The position numbers were made by a program, and so were the translations under genes. Of a stretch of DNA of 64,000 bases, positions 21,336-32,540 are shown one piece after another. The DNA lies in the NCBI GenBank assembly GCA_001661515.1, contig LUVW01000018.1, positions 82,177-146,176 on the forward strand, read 5' to 3'. Source of the DNA: Capniomyces stellatus (Eukaryota > Kickxellomycota > Harpellomycetes > Harpellales > Legeriomycetaceae). A model generated the notes under the pieces. The model worked only from the letters and a program-made list of their open reading frames with translations. It ran no database searches and was not told the DNA's origin. Each line of letters starts with the position of its first letter. Position 1 is the first letter of the stretch.

Positions 21336-24300
21336 ATGATACAGATAGTAAAGAGATCAAGCGTATACACGAGTTGCTTTGTACAAGGCAAAAGAGCATT
21401 ACTACAGCATGCACAGATCCAAGAAAATATTCGACCAGGGCGATTGTTGAAAACTAAAGATCGAGCATTGGTTAGAAAATGTCCAAGTGCAATTCAGTAC
21501 TTTGGATATAGATGCATAAGTACGCATTCGAACAACAATGGTAATTTACACACTGGTGTTGGACTGGGTATGGAATGGGTAAAGTTTAAAAAGGCAGCGG
21601 ATAATAACATATTAAACCTGGAATCAGAGTTTGGCAGCAACGTCCTGAATGAGAGAAACAGAAAAGCCAATACAGATAACGAGAATCTTGAAAAAAAAAT
21701 CAATAAATTCTACAGAGATTTATCGCTCTTTGTAAATAACGAAGAATGGGTAAATAGCAACCGAGGAAATGGAGCTGATTTGACGCAAAGATACTTTTTG
21801 GCGGTGGAATCGCTCGTTACTGAAAGGCAGAAAATACGGATTCTAGAACAGCATTTGAAATGTATGGCGATGCTAAGGTATCCCAGGGGGCTCCAATTTG
21901 TCCACGAATGGATGCAATATATAGGGTATCTACCGGATATGCGCTTTTATAAAGTATGGATTAGGGGTCTTGTGAGAAGTCAAAACCACACGGGAATTAA
22001 CAAACCAAGAACGGATGGCTTAAACGATGATAAAGCTCACCATACACTTATCAAGGACAGGTTTCTGAGGTGTAAAATGGTTACAAGAACAATAATCAAG
22101 TTAATCACCAAGTCCAAGTCAGTGACTAGCATAGCCAACAGATTATTCATGGTTACTGCTAAAAACGCCATAAATGAGCCGAATTTTGAGCCTATAACTG
22201 TTGCAAGGCTTGGAGTGAGCCAGATAGATAGACGGAGGTTGTGGAAAAAAACACTAGAAGTGGCGATTATGGGGTCTTCAGCAGTGTTTATTGCGAAGCT
22301 GGGGGTGATTTGGAGTTTGTACTGTGAGATGGTTTTGGACAATGTGTACAAGGTGCCATTTTCAATAGCCATGATGGGGGTTAATGGCGGGTTTGCAATT
22401 TATTTGCTGAGATACTTGGACAAGAAACATTCAGGAGTTTATTCACAAAATAACAAAAAAATGAACCCAAACGCAGATTCAGTAGGCACGCTTAGTAAGC
22501 TGAAAGACATTTTGACACTCAGGTTCGGGCACAAGGAAGCTGTAGTAGGGAATGATAGTGATAGAAACAGGCGTATAGTCGTGGAAAATCGGGATAAAAC
22601 CAGCAAAGGTAAAAAAACCAAAAAGTTTGAGCCGTCATTTATACTTAGACTTGGACAGGAGAACTTGGAACTCAAAGAACTACAAAGAGCAGTTGATTAC
22701 CAAAACAACAGCAGCAGCAACAGTAACAAAGTTGAGAGCAGAGGTGGAGGCGGACATAGCAATCATGATATTTTTATGCTAATAACAAAAGCGAGCTACG
22801 TTTACAAGGGTTGGGAGATAAAGTGTGTAGCGTCAATAAGAAATATGCATACAGAGTTTAGAAAGTTGTTGGGGCTTGTGGATATCCCTGGAGAGAGAAA
22901 GAGCGATATTCGATCGGACATGGCGAGGGTGTGGATGCAGGAGATAGGAAGGTACGGAAAAAGCTCGAAAGCAGCCATTCAATGGTTCGAGTTTGTAGAG
23001 AAAGATTTGGTCGAATATATTGAGAAAAGTGAGCGGGGTGTTGCAAGTATGTCAGGTGGAAAAGCGATCCTGAATGGGGCACTGAACGAGTATGTGTTGT
23101 TTGGAAAATGGGTGGTGAGGTATGGGGACTTGGCCCAGCTGGGTAGATTTATAGACTACTTGATATCCAAAAAGCACTACTTTTCGGTAAATGGACATCC
23201 AGCGAACTCGACCAGCCACAATCTGGCCAAGTCTCAGATATTTTCTGCAATGCTGCTGGAGTTGCTCGATGCCTGGAATCGCGGCGAACACAGCGAGGCT
23301 GGAGTAACACGTAGGTGGGAGCTGGTCTTCCAAAATGTTATGGACAGCAAGACCCAGTGTCCAATTACCAACGATATTATATACTCGACTTTGGTTTGGG
23401 CAGACATAAATAGCGACCTGGATTTGGCTCTGGATTTTGCAACAAAGCTAATGAAGCCACAGTCAAACAATAATGCTGAAAGCCAGCAAGCCAAAAACGC
23501 CAAGCCCAAACCTAGACCATATGTCCAATACAATACTAAAGAACACCCCTATCTTCAGGGGTCGCTAAAAGGTAAGATTGATCCAGTGGTAACTGTTTGG
23601 CCGTTGTTCCACTTGATTACGACATCACGTCCTGAAGCTTTGGTGGCAAAACCAGGCCTGGACTGTGAAGTTAGCGGGTTTTGTGAACAGTCGCAAGCAA
23701 TCACATCGATTCTCGATAAAATGGTTGAGGTAGGGTTTCTCAACGATTCGCAAGTAGCACATATTATCTACTTGATAGCTTGGTCCGACTCTGTGGCTTT
23801 GGGTCAGGGAGGCTGGGTGGGTAAAACCATAAGACGCCCATTTTGTCTGGATAATGGGATTATTGATTTTGCAAGCAGCCTTGTACTCGAAAAGGATAAT
23901 TTTGGCTCTACTGGCATTAGCACAACAGAATCAGCCCATTCAGCTATTTATCGAAACACGGATTTGTTGGTTTATCTGTTTTACAAATTCTGCCAAGCTG
24001 GATCTGGGCTTGTTGACGAACCAGTAGCCAGGCCAATGGTGGCTAGAAATCACAGTTCTGGCTGTGACAGTGGTAAACCTGGGAAGAGCCGTGTTGATAG
24101 CGAGCTTTCTGTTAGAAGCAGTAGCGATGGCTTGTACATTGAGCAGATATTAGATTCCTTGGTTAGCCTCTCCTGTTTTAAACCATGCGATCAAAAATAT
24201 CCCAGGTACATGGCCAGCAAGAACGCTTTGCCCAAAAGCGGAAATCAAAGCCAACTCAATACGAACATAAACATCAGCAACGATTCTAGTCATCCCCAGG

Positions 24301-24911
24301 TTCTTGGGGTTGAAGCCTTCAAGTATTCAATCAATACCTTCAGCTCAGTGATGTCTCAAGCAACCAAAATGGGGAATCTACAGCTATCTCAGCTATGCTA
24401 CTGCGCAATCAACGCGCTTTTTGTCTACGCTTCCAAGCTTTACTGCAGCTCTAACTCTCCACTTTTGCATTTACCCGGACTGGCAGATCACTCAACAGCA
24501 AACACGTTTGACTATAAAGCCAAAAGTACTGGGAAATCATCTGCTCAACAAACCCTGTTCCTCTCGCCTTTGCTTCTAAATTCAGCGCTCGACCTTTTCT
24601 CGATTTCTGCTATTTCAATTCCCTCTGGCTCCAAAAATACTAGACCATCGCAGCTATCCTCCCAAATCTCGACACTTGGAGATATACCCACTGGTTTGGA
24701 CGCTCTTGAAATAGCTATAGGTGTCTTGAACCTTTTCCACCTCCACCCTGGTTTAACCCCAGCGCACTCATCACTCGATCTGCTTTTCCAGGCTGCACAC
24801 TATAACAACAGGGATGTCTCGATGTACATTAACCCATTTTTCAGCATCGCCAAATCGAAATCTCAAACCACTGGGCTTAGTTCTTTGTTAAACTCGATGT
24901 ACAAACAGTAG
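21336..24911 (+). CDS. Unknown 1191-residue, probably mitochondrial membrane protein
   Basis: I do not recognise this protein. A single exon of 1191 codons starts at ATG 21336. The first 65 residues are rich in Arg/Lys/Ser with almost no acids and end near CISTHS, a typical mitochondrial presequence. Two hydrophobic stretches at about 310-330 and 340-355 suggest a membrane hairpin. A helical region at about 180-215 (RGLQFVHEWMQYIGYLPD...) vaguely recalls pentatricopeptide-like repeats. The rest is helical with Ser/Asn-rich linkers (about 450-470, 880-915, 965-990). A role in mitochondrial gene expression or membrane organisation is possible but is only inference. Codon use is like its neighbours. 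Confidence 0.75.
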   Translation: MIQIVKRSSVYTSCFVQGKRALLQHAQIQENIRPGRLLKTKDRALVRKCPSAIQYFGYRCISTHSNNNGNLHTGVGLGMEWVKFKKAADNNILNLESEFGSNVLNERNRKANTDNENLEKKINKFYRDLSLFVNNEEWVNSNRGNGADLTQRYFLAVESLVTERQKIRILEQHLKCMAMLRYPRGLQFVHEWMQYIGYLPDMRFYKVWIRGLVRSQNHTGINKPRTDGLNDDKAHHTLIKDRFLRCKMVTRTIIKLITKSKSVTSIANRLFMVTAKNAINEPNFEPITVARLGVSQIDRRRLWKKTLEVAIMGSSAVFIAKLGVIWSLYCEMVLDNVYKVPFSIAMMGVNGGFAIYLLRYLDKKHSGVYSQNNKKMNPNADSVGTLSKLKDILTLRFGHKEAVVGNDSDRNRRIVVENRDKTSKGKKTKKFEPSFILRLGQENLELKELQRAVDYQNNSSSNSNKVESRGGGGHSNHDIFMLITKASYVYKGWEIKCVASIRNMHTEFRKLLGLVDIPGERKSDIRSDMARVWMQEIGRYGKSSKAAIQWFEFVEKDLVEYIEKSERGVASMSGGKAILNGALNEYVLFGKWVVRYGDLAQLGRFIDYLISKKHYFSVNGHPANSTSHNLAKSQIFSAMLLELLDAWNRGEHSEAGVTRRWELVFQNVMDSKTQCPITNDIIYSTLVWADINSDLDLALDFATKLMKPQSNNNAESQQAKNAKPKPRPYVQYNTKEHPYLQGSLKGKIDPVVTVWPLFHLITTSRPEALVAKPGLDCEVSGFCEQSQAITSILDKMVEVGFLNDSQVAHIIYLIAWSDSVALGQGGWVGKTIRRPFCLDNGIIDFASSLVLEKDNFGSTGISTTESAHSAIYRNTDLLVYLFYKFCQAGSGLVDEPVARPMVARNHSSGCDSGKPGKSRVDSELSVRSSSDGLYIEQILDSLVSLSCFKPCDQKYPRYMASKNALPKSGNQSQLNTNINISNDSSHPQVLGVEAFKYSINTFSSVMSQATKMGNLQLSQLCYCAINALFVYASKLYCSSNSPLLHLPGLADHSTANTFDYKAKSTGKSSAQQTLFLSPLLLNSALDLFSISAISIPSGSKNTRPSQLSSQISTLGDIPTGLDALEIAIGVLNLFHLHPGLTPAHSSLDLLFQAAHYNNRDVSMYINPFFSIAKSKSQTTGLSSLLNSMYKQ

Positions 24912-25142
24912 CAGCATTTCGATCACATATCTAATTCGGGCACCAATTAAAAACACACCAACTTTGTATAATATTTATTTAGTTTTAAACGCTCATCTTT
25001 TTTCCCTTTCAGCATTCTTTTATGTTTACTTTTATATTTGTTATTCCAAAATCCGTTTATTAATACAAGAAACAGGACAGTATACAAAAAAAAAAAAACC
25101 TAAAAGCGCGGATAGAAAGATGACTAGTAAAAAATAAAGGCT
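24912..25142. other. Convergent spacer
   Basis: This 231-bp spacer separates convergent genes, with a 12-A run at about 25087. It likely carries both polyadenylation regions. Confidence 0.55.
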
Positions 25143-26122
25143 TTATACAACTCCTCTGGCCTTGAAAATAGATGTAACGTAGTAAACCTGCCAACCACAA
25201 ACTGAAATCAATACTATAGACTGGATTGTAGCCCACCAGAACACTCGAGATTGCATGTTCATCAACACTAGGATGTAAATAATATTAAAAAGTCACGTTG
25301 TTATATTTGGTACAGGATGGATGTTTTTTCAACGTGAACCAATAATATATATATGTGTGTGCACAAATGATAACTTACAGGCTTCGTTGACGTCAGTTCT
25401 AGACTGCATGAATGCAAAGTGATCCACAACATCTTCTACATTGTGTGAAAGTTCACGCATAGACTCGCTAATACCGTCATCTGCAATGATTTTTGACAAG
25501 AACTGCTCTTCCTCGGGACTATGTGGGTTAAAGTTGACTACGATGCCAAAGTTGTTGGCGTTGGTAAAGCAGTATTCGTACTTTCCGTTGTCTAGAGCAG
25601 TTGTGCCAAAGTTTCCTTCGGTTGAGCCTGGTCGAGTAAGGATTTCAATTTTTCTGCTGTTTCTCATCTATAAACAAGTCCACCCCACCCCCCATCAGTA
25701 ATTTTTTTTAGTATTGTTTGTCTACAAATTAATATTAGGCTTTAAATCACAAGAAGACCTGTGTATATTTACAACTGATGGCGTTCATCGCTTTTGAGCA
25801 AACCATCTTTTACACACCATCCATGCTCGGGGCCAAGAAAAACCAAGTTTTTAAATATAAATTTGTGCAGAAATGGTGACTTCAATTCAGCTCAATCCGA
25901 CTCTGCTCATTTTAACAAAGCTTGCTTAAATATTGGATTACTTACAACGAAATTGACCATCTTCTTGCCCACAACTTCATAACTGATTGAAAAATGGTCC
26001 GACTTTTTTAATATTTCGTAGAAACAATTGACATCATTTGGATTGATGACGGTTGTGAATGCCGAGATGAATTGGATAGATAATGCCACTGTCAGCAGCA
26101 GCTTTGATAAAAACAGCTTCAT
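25143..26122 (-). CDS. p24/TMED family COPII-COPI cargo receptor
   Basis: Three exons, 26122..25946, 25667..25379 and 25267..25143, give 196 residues (GTAAGT donors; TATAG and CCTAG acceptors). A signal peptide covers residues 1 to about 21 (MKLFLSKLLLTVALSIQFIS). A GOLD domain follows, with the paired cysteines NCFYE and EYCFTN, then a heptad-like coiled coil, one transmembrane helix (VFWWATIQSIVLISVCGWQV) and a short cytosolic tail, SIFKARGVV. The tail keeps the di-hydrophobic VV exit signal but lacks a KKxx motif. p24 proteins cycle between ER and Golgi as hetero-oligomers and sort GPI-anchored and other secretory cargo. The subfamily (beta or gamma) was not resolved. Confidence 0.87.
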
Positions 26123-27741
26123 CCTTTCTTTTTTGTTTTTTTTGCTTATCAATTAAAATGAACTATCTTGTTGTTTAGAAAGTAAACTCTGAATGAATTT
26201 AATTGAAATGTAGTAAGATTGGTTTTCTCGTTTAGCCAGGAAAAAAAAGACAGTTTAGCCAAGTATATTGCTCTTTTATCTACTCTTTGTTTTAATTATA
26301 GCTTTGTCAACAGCGTGGCATTTTAAGCTAATCCTTTCATTCTCAGTTTGCAACTTTTATTTCATCTATTTTGTTTTCTACTATGTCTGTTTTCATTTGA
26401 TTGAGTTTAAATTTCAATTATTACAACTTCCAGCAACAATTACTCTTGTTGCTTTTGCTCCTTTCCATTGTATCTTTGTTTTTACCAACCAAACAGGTCT
26501 TTTTTCTTTTTCTACTATATTGTGCACTATTGGATTTGCTACTTTTTAAACCATATTACTATTGGCCCGAAAGGATAATCGTTGAATCCATGGCTATTCT
26601 ATTGGGTATGAGATATAATGTCGATTCTTTGAATGCTGAATTGAGTTGGTTCTTTATTATTAAAATTTAGTGAATAAAATAAATGGATTAATGTTGCTCC
26701 AAAAACCTGAAAGGTAGCAAAACGTTCGGCTTTTTTTATTGATACGTGGTCCAATAACTAATTAAAAAAGCAAAAGTTTAGGTTTCCTCTACTTGCTAGG
26801 TTTGAATCATTACTGTAAAAAATAAAATAAAACCATAGTTGAATCAGTCCAATATCCAAGTTGGTAATTGTTAGAATTTACCAGATTAGGCAGCAGCTTC
26901 GCCAGTAAACACCAATACTGAGGGGCTACCCGTACGGCCCGTCAATTTGTTTACTTGGCAAAGACAAGCTGGTTTTGGTTTTACAAACGGTACTTTTCAA
27001 CCAAGCATTCTAAAATCGGATTAATACCATTGCAAACTGTTATTGATGGCTATAGAGTTTGCCATGTTGCACTGTTTACGCTTAAAAAGAGTAGATCCAG
27101 TATACTGAACATTGGTAGCATTGCAATGCAATGTAATGTTGTGGTATAAATGGCCAGGTAGCTAGATGGTTGTTAGTTACAAGATAGTTTTAAATAGTGG
27201 AAAACCCAGCTAGCCGGATGGGCAAAAATGATGAGCAAAAAAAAAAAAAAAGAATTAAATGTATTGGTTAGTGAAAATCGCTAAGATTGAAATTGTAAAA
27301 AAGCTGTTAAAATTTTTTTAAGCTAAAAGGAAAAAAAAAAAACTCGAAATTGAATAAAATTTGATTCGAAAATTGATTAATGAAATAAATAATCAAATTG
27401 ATTAGTAATGTTTATGGTAGCATAAAGTTTATGCTTTATATATTTTTTTAATATTTGAATTGGATCGAGCTGAAAACGGATTAACTTTATAGTTTATACA
27501 GAAAAGAAATACAAGACACAAGGCGATTTGTTTTCAACTAGTGCAAGCTAATTTAGTTTTTAATCATAAATAGAAACAAGCGAAAAAGAAGCAAGGAAAA
27601 AGAGAGGCGATCGAAAGTGCTTATTAATTTTATTACTTTTCATTATTATACGAACATTGGCGATTTTAGTCAAAGTTTTCAAGCTTGAATACCAAATAAA
27701 AAAAACCGAGTAGAGTATATAACAAATATCCAAACAGAACG
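26123..27741. other. Intergenic region, p24 gene - LSG1
   Basis: This 1.6-kb region holds the divergent promoters of the p24 gene and LSG1. It contains a CTACCCGTACGGCCCG GC-rich island at about 26925, several poly-A runs, and short hydrophobic frames (for example 26401-26670) of T-rich low complexity that I do not accept as genes. Confidence 0.6.
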
Positions 27742-30530
27742 ATGACGTCGAGACACAAAGCAAATGATTTGGGGCTTGGCAGAGCCATTATAAGAAAAAG
27801 ATTCCAAGGTCAAAAGAAACCAGTGGACGGAGTAGTTACAAAGGTATTTTAACAAAAAGTTGCATTATTATTATATTGTAGTATTTTGGATAAGGGGGGA
27901 CGCAATAAATTCAGGTATAATTGAGTTTGGGTTTGAAACTGAGCATAGCAGAGCAAAATATGCAACAAAAGGAGCTAGAATATAATAGTGAATGTATTAC
28001 AATAGCATACCACAGAGTTAGACGACGGAGCAAAATGGGTAAAGATGCAATCGATTACACAGCAAAGAGATTTGGAAGAGTTTTTGCATACTGCACAGTT
28101 GGCGGAGCAGGATTTCACAGCAGGTAAGTAAAAGAAGAGTAGAATTGAGGTTTAGATTGAGAAATGGGGTTTATCAGAAAGCAAGATAGAAAAGAGAGAC
28201 ATGAGAAAGGAATATTGTACTGCGGAATCTCAAAAGGGCAGCAAAACAAGTGAGAGGAACAATGGGTTATGGATAACATAAATGGGTGGTTAAATAAACA
28301 ATACAATTTTGAAAATGAAAAATAGAGAAAAGAAATGTAAAGATCATCACAGGAGGAGTGACAAATCCGTACTTGCTGTCACTCGATGAGGAAAACAAGA
28401 CTTTGAAAAAACACAAGGAAAACAAAGAAAGACTTAAAGTGCCAAGAAGGTAAAACAAAATGAGCTGATACTTGTATTCAGATTAAATGGATATGTGTGT
28501 GTGTGTTTTCTTTTCATTTTTTTTTTTAGTTGAGTTTACAAGTATTTTTGTGGTAAAAGAGTGGAGTTTGGTGTAATAAAAAAAGTCTGTAAATACTAAT
28601 AGGCCAAAGTGGACAAATGAGACAACGGCAGAAGAGTTACATAGGATGGAAAGAGAATCGTTTTTGGAGTGGCGTCGTGAGTTGGCAATGTAAGTGTAGA
28701 ATAATGGGGTTGGGGGGGGGGGGTTTAAGACGGGTATTTTAGGTATGAAGAAGAGGCACTTTGATTTGAATATACTAATAGGTGATGTTGATACAAACTC
28801 AAACGAATGATGTAGATTGCAAGAGGACGAAGGATTTCTGTTGACACCGTTTGAGCGTAATTTGGAGGTGTGGAGACAGCTGTGGAGAGTTCTTGAGCGA
28901 TCACAGCTTGTTGTGCAGATTGTTGATGCAAGAAATCCATTGTTGTTTAGAAGCGAGGATCTTGAAAAGTATGTGAAGGAAATTGGCGGGGGCAAACGCA
29001 ACATTCTGCTTATCAACAAGGCAGATATGTTGAACGAAAACCAAAGGGTTTACTGGGCAGACTACTTTGATTCAAACGGGATCGAGTATCTGTTTTTTTC
29101 GGCCAAGAACGCAGCTCTAGAGCAGGCCAAAGAGATGGAGGATAGAGGCAGAAGAGAGCTTGTGGCAGAAGCAAAAGCCCACGAGAAGCTGGCCAAGTTT
29201 GGCGATTTGGGACTTTCAGACAGCGATAACGAGGACAATGACAATGATGACGGCGCAAAGACCATTGGTAACGTATCAGAGGTTGATAGGGAGTTGGAGG
29301 CAGCCAAGGCAGCGTTGGAGTTTGAAGAGAGGTAAGTTTGTAACAGATACAGAAAGGGAGGACAGAGTGGGGGGATTTGGGATTGTAGTAGTGATTGTTT
29401 GGCTATTTATGCTACTTTATGTTAAATTAAATTATATTGAATTAAATTAAATTACTTTTAGGTTGACATTGGTCAATCTTACTACCGAGGAGAAAAGAAC
29501 TCGAGTATTGTCACCTGAAGAGCTGGTGGCGCTGCTTAAAGCCGAGTGTCCAGTCACAGTGGACGCAGATGGAAATGTGGGAAAGGTGGTGATTGGGCTT
29601 GTTGGATATCCTAACGTTGGTAAATCATCAACAATAAATGCTTTAGTTGGTGCGAAAAAGGTTTCTGTAGGCTCCATGCCAGGAAAAACCAAGCATTTCC
29701 AGACCATTCCATTGACCGAGCAAGTCACGCTTTGTGATTGTCCCGGTCTAGTTTTCCCCACGTTTGCGACCACAGCTGCCGATATGGTAATCAACGGAGT
29801 CTTGCCTATTGATCAGCTGCGTGAATACTCTGGCCCAGCCACCTTGGTTGCGCAGAGATTGCCTACCTGGGTACTGGAGGCCACATACGGAATCTCAATC
29901 TACATGAGGCCTTTGGAGGATGGCGGAACAGGAAAACCAACAGGTGAGGAGCTTCTGATTTCGTTTGCTGCTGCCAGAGGTTTGACAAAGTCGAGCCAGG
30001 GTAACCCGGACGAGTCACGTGCTGCTCGTTTTATTCTGAAGGACTATGTCAACGGTAAGCTGCTGTACACGCATCCTCCCCCAAGCGTCTCCGCTGAGGA
30101 CTTCAACAAGGACTTGTACGACCCAGCTGCCTTTTCAAAGCTCGGCAAAAACAGCATTGAACCTGAAACTGGCGAGCTTGTTATAAAACACTCCACTTCT
30201 GACAGAAAGAATATTGCAAAGATTGTTGCCACATCTGGGTCTGCTGCTGCATCTTCAATTGACCACACCTTCTTTGGAAACAAGTCAACCCTGATGCCAA
30301 CAGTCCAGGGCTCAGACCAGTCATTCAAAAGCGCCCCACTAGCATACCGCGTTGACAATAACGGCAATCCATTGCCTGCCATGTCGGGTGCTGAGGCTGC
30401 TGCTCTTGAGGCACAAAGGCAGGTTGCTGATGGCTCATCAAGATCCAAATCCAGCACAAAAGACCCAACCAAACATCACAAAAAGGGGAAAAAGAACATC
30501 AAAATGAGAAGCGGAAGCATTTATAGTTAA
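27742..30530 (+). CDS. LSG1: Large ribosomal subunit GTPase Lsg1
   Basis: Six exons, 27742..27843, 28006..28123, 28326..28449, 28603..28689, 28816..29331 and 29462..30530, give 671 residues. All five junctions hold frame through family motifs: VVTK-HTTELDDGAKW, DFTAE-KRNVKII, KVPRRPKWTNETTAEEL, ELAI-LQEDEGFLLTPFERN, FEERLTLVN. The GTPase is circularly permuted: G4 NKAD (about 210) precedes G1 GYPNVGKSS (about 365) and G3 DCPGLVFP. Lsg1 is cytoplasmic and releases the export adaptor Nmd3 from pre-60S subunits. The C-terminus is Lys-rich. Length matches human LSG1 (658). Confidence 0.95.
29421..29454. repeat. AAATT-type pentamer tract in LSG1 intron 5
   Basis: Imperfect AAATT/AAATTATATTG units run just upstream of the TTTTAG acceptor of LSG1 intron 5 (29332-29461). 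Confidence 0.7.
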
Positions 30531-30743
30531 TTCTTTTTTTTTTTTTTTCCTTTTCCAACTTGCCCCAATATCCTTATATACATCTTGGCGTCTGTTTATT
30601 TATCTATCTATCTATTTATCTATTTATCTATTATCTTGTTTTGCTTTGATTTTTAATTAGAATCTTTATAACTCGACTTTACTTGCTTCCTACCTATAGC
30701 TATTTCTATACTACGTTACTATTATTTTACATCTTTAAAAGTT

Positions 30744-30775
<32 letters not shown>

Positions 30776-32540
30776 TATTTATTTTCCAACGCCGATTCTC
30801 TAATATCATTACAAGTGCGCTTTAATCCTCAGAATCCAGGTAATAAAGTTGGCAACAGCAACAACAACAACAAAAAATGCCTTTGGCTTCTAACTAAAAC
30901 TTTTCAACAAATAATATGCTTCTAAAACGTCACCACCAAAGCCAATTGTTGAGCGTTTTTCATTTTTATTTTTATTTTCAACAGTATAAAGTTAATGGTA
31001 GAACCTTCGTTTTTAGTTGTGGGTTTTAACCACACAACCAAACCAAACTTGCAAGTAAAAAAAAAACAGTTGAAAAAAATATTTTGAAAGTCAAGTTGAA
31101 GAAAACTATGCTGTGCTATTGGTAAATAACTCTACATTCTGTTTCTGTTGTTTTTCGATCTAACGAATAGACTTGGTAGTTGCTCTTTTTTCATTTATTT
31201 TTTCATTTTCATTCATTCACTCTTCTAAAAGTTTCATTGCTCGTTTAATTTAATAAGCAAAAGGGTAATTCTAATTTTCTAGACTATTTTTTTTTTCACC
31301 AACTTTTCTTGCTAGAAAAATTTGCTAATTTTTTATTTTTCTTGTTTTTTTTTCTCTTATTTTTGATATTTCAAATTAAAATTCAAGCGAGAAAAATGTT
31401 ATATCAGGTTGGAAAAAAAAGGATACAAGACTTTGAGATTCTTTACACTTGTTGCTTTTACTTTTACTTTCACTTTCCCCTCATTTTACAATTTCTAAAT
31501 CTTTATATCTTTAATATATCACTTTCAAGCTCTTTTATATATATTTCATCTACATCTACCATTGTTCCAGCCGATTTAAATGTAAGAATGTGTTCGTTTT
31601 ATATGTTCTCCCAACTTTACAGCTTTTTTACTACCAATCTAGAAACGTTCCGTGCTTGTGTATTTGTGTTTTTTTTTATTACAAGATTTGGTTAGCTTGA
31701 TATAACCGAAAGGAAAGTTACTTTTAAACCCTATGAACAAGTAAAACACTAGTTTTATTCAGCTCAAGGTTTAGGTGTTTTCTCTGTTATCGGCTAAACA
31801 CTATCCTTTTCTTCACAAAAACACAAATTACGTTGCAGTTCTATGTTTGAAAGTGTGTCAAGATTGGGAGACATATTTGTATTAAATACAAAAAAATAAT
31901 AAAGAGATATATATTTAGTTTAAAAGATGATACTCCATAATTATGATTTGCACGTCAGTCTGATTTATTAATTTAAGCGCGAAGACAAGCAATTCTACTC
32001 TATATTTATATAGCACTGATATCTAAATACTTCAAATACACTTTGTTTTGTATAACTGATCAAGTTTGCATTTACTGACTGTTTCTGTGTATTTATTACT
32101 GACTCTTTTTTTAGGTCTTCTGTAGTTTTGCTCACTTTACGGGGTTAAATATTTGCTCTAGTTAATTTTTGTTTAAATGTATTATTAGTGTTTTTATCCA
32201 CCCAACTTGTTTTTTAGTTTAAATAAAAAAAAATAATCCCAAATTTAAAAAATAATCCTACTTTTAAAAACCAATACACTTGAAAAACCGGACAATTAGA
32301 AATATTCAAATTAACTAACCAATAAATTCGAATGGAAAAAAAACAAGAAAATAGTAATAAAAAAAAAACATAAACCAAAACAAAATATTGTTCCAACCAG
32401 AATTGTAGTTTTATTAGCAAGTCCGCTTTGTAAATTCTTATTTGCAACAACTAAATTTAATAAAGACAGGGGTTTCTTTCTCTCTTTCTTTTTTTTTATC
32501 TTAAAAAAGGGATATCGTGATATTGAGCAGAATCAAGAAA
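30531..32540. other. 2-kb intergenic region, LSG1 - NELF-B
   Basis: T-rich 3' flank of LSG1 followed by the NELF-B promoter. It contains (TATC)n at about 30599-30633 and (TTTC)n at 30742-30775. Open frames such as 31309-31695 are Phe-rich translations of T tracts. No gene was recognised. Confidence 0.65.
30742..30775. repeat. (TTTC)n microsatellite
   Basis: About eight perfect TTTC units, followed by TTTATTTATTTT. A neighbouring degenerate TATC/TATT tract lies at about 30599-30633. Confidence 0.85.

Noticed and set aside
26401..26670. 89-codon frame upstream of LSG1
   Set aside because: Leu/Phe low complexity begins in a TTG/CTT repeat; no homology was recognised.
31309..31695. 128-codon plus-strand frame after LSG1
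   Set aside because: It is a Phe/Leu-rich translation of T tracts with no domain and no splice or promoter context.
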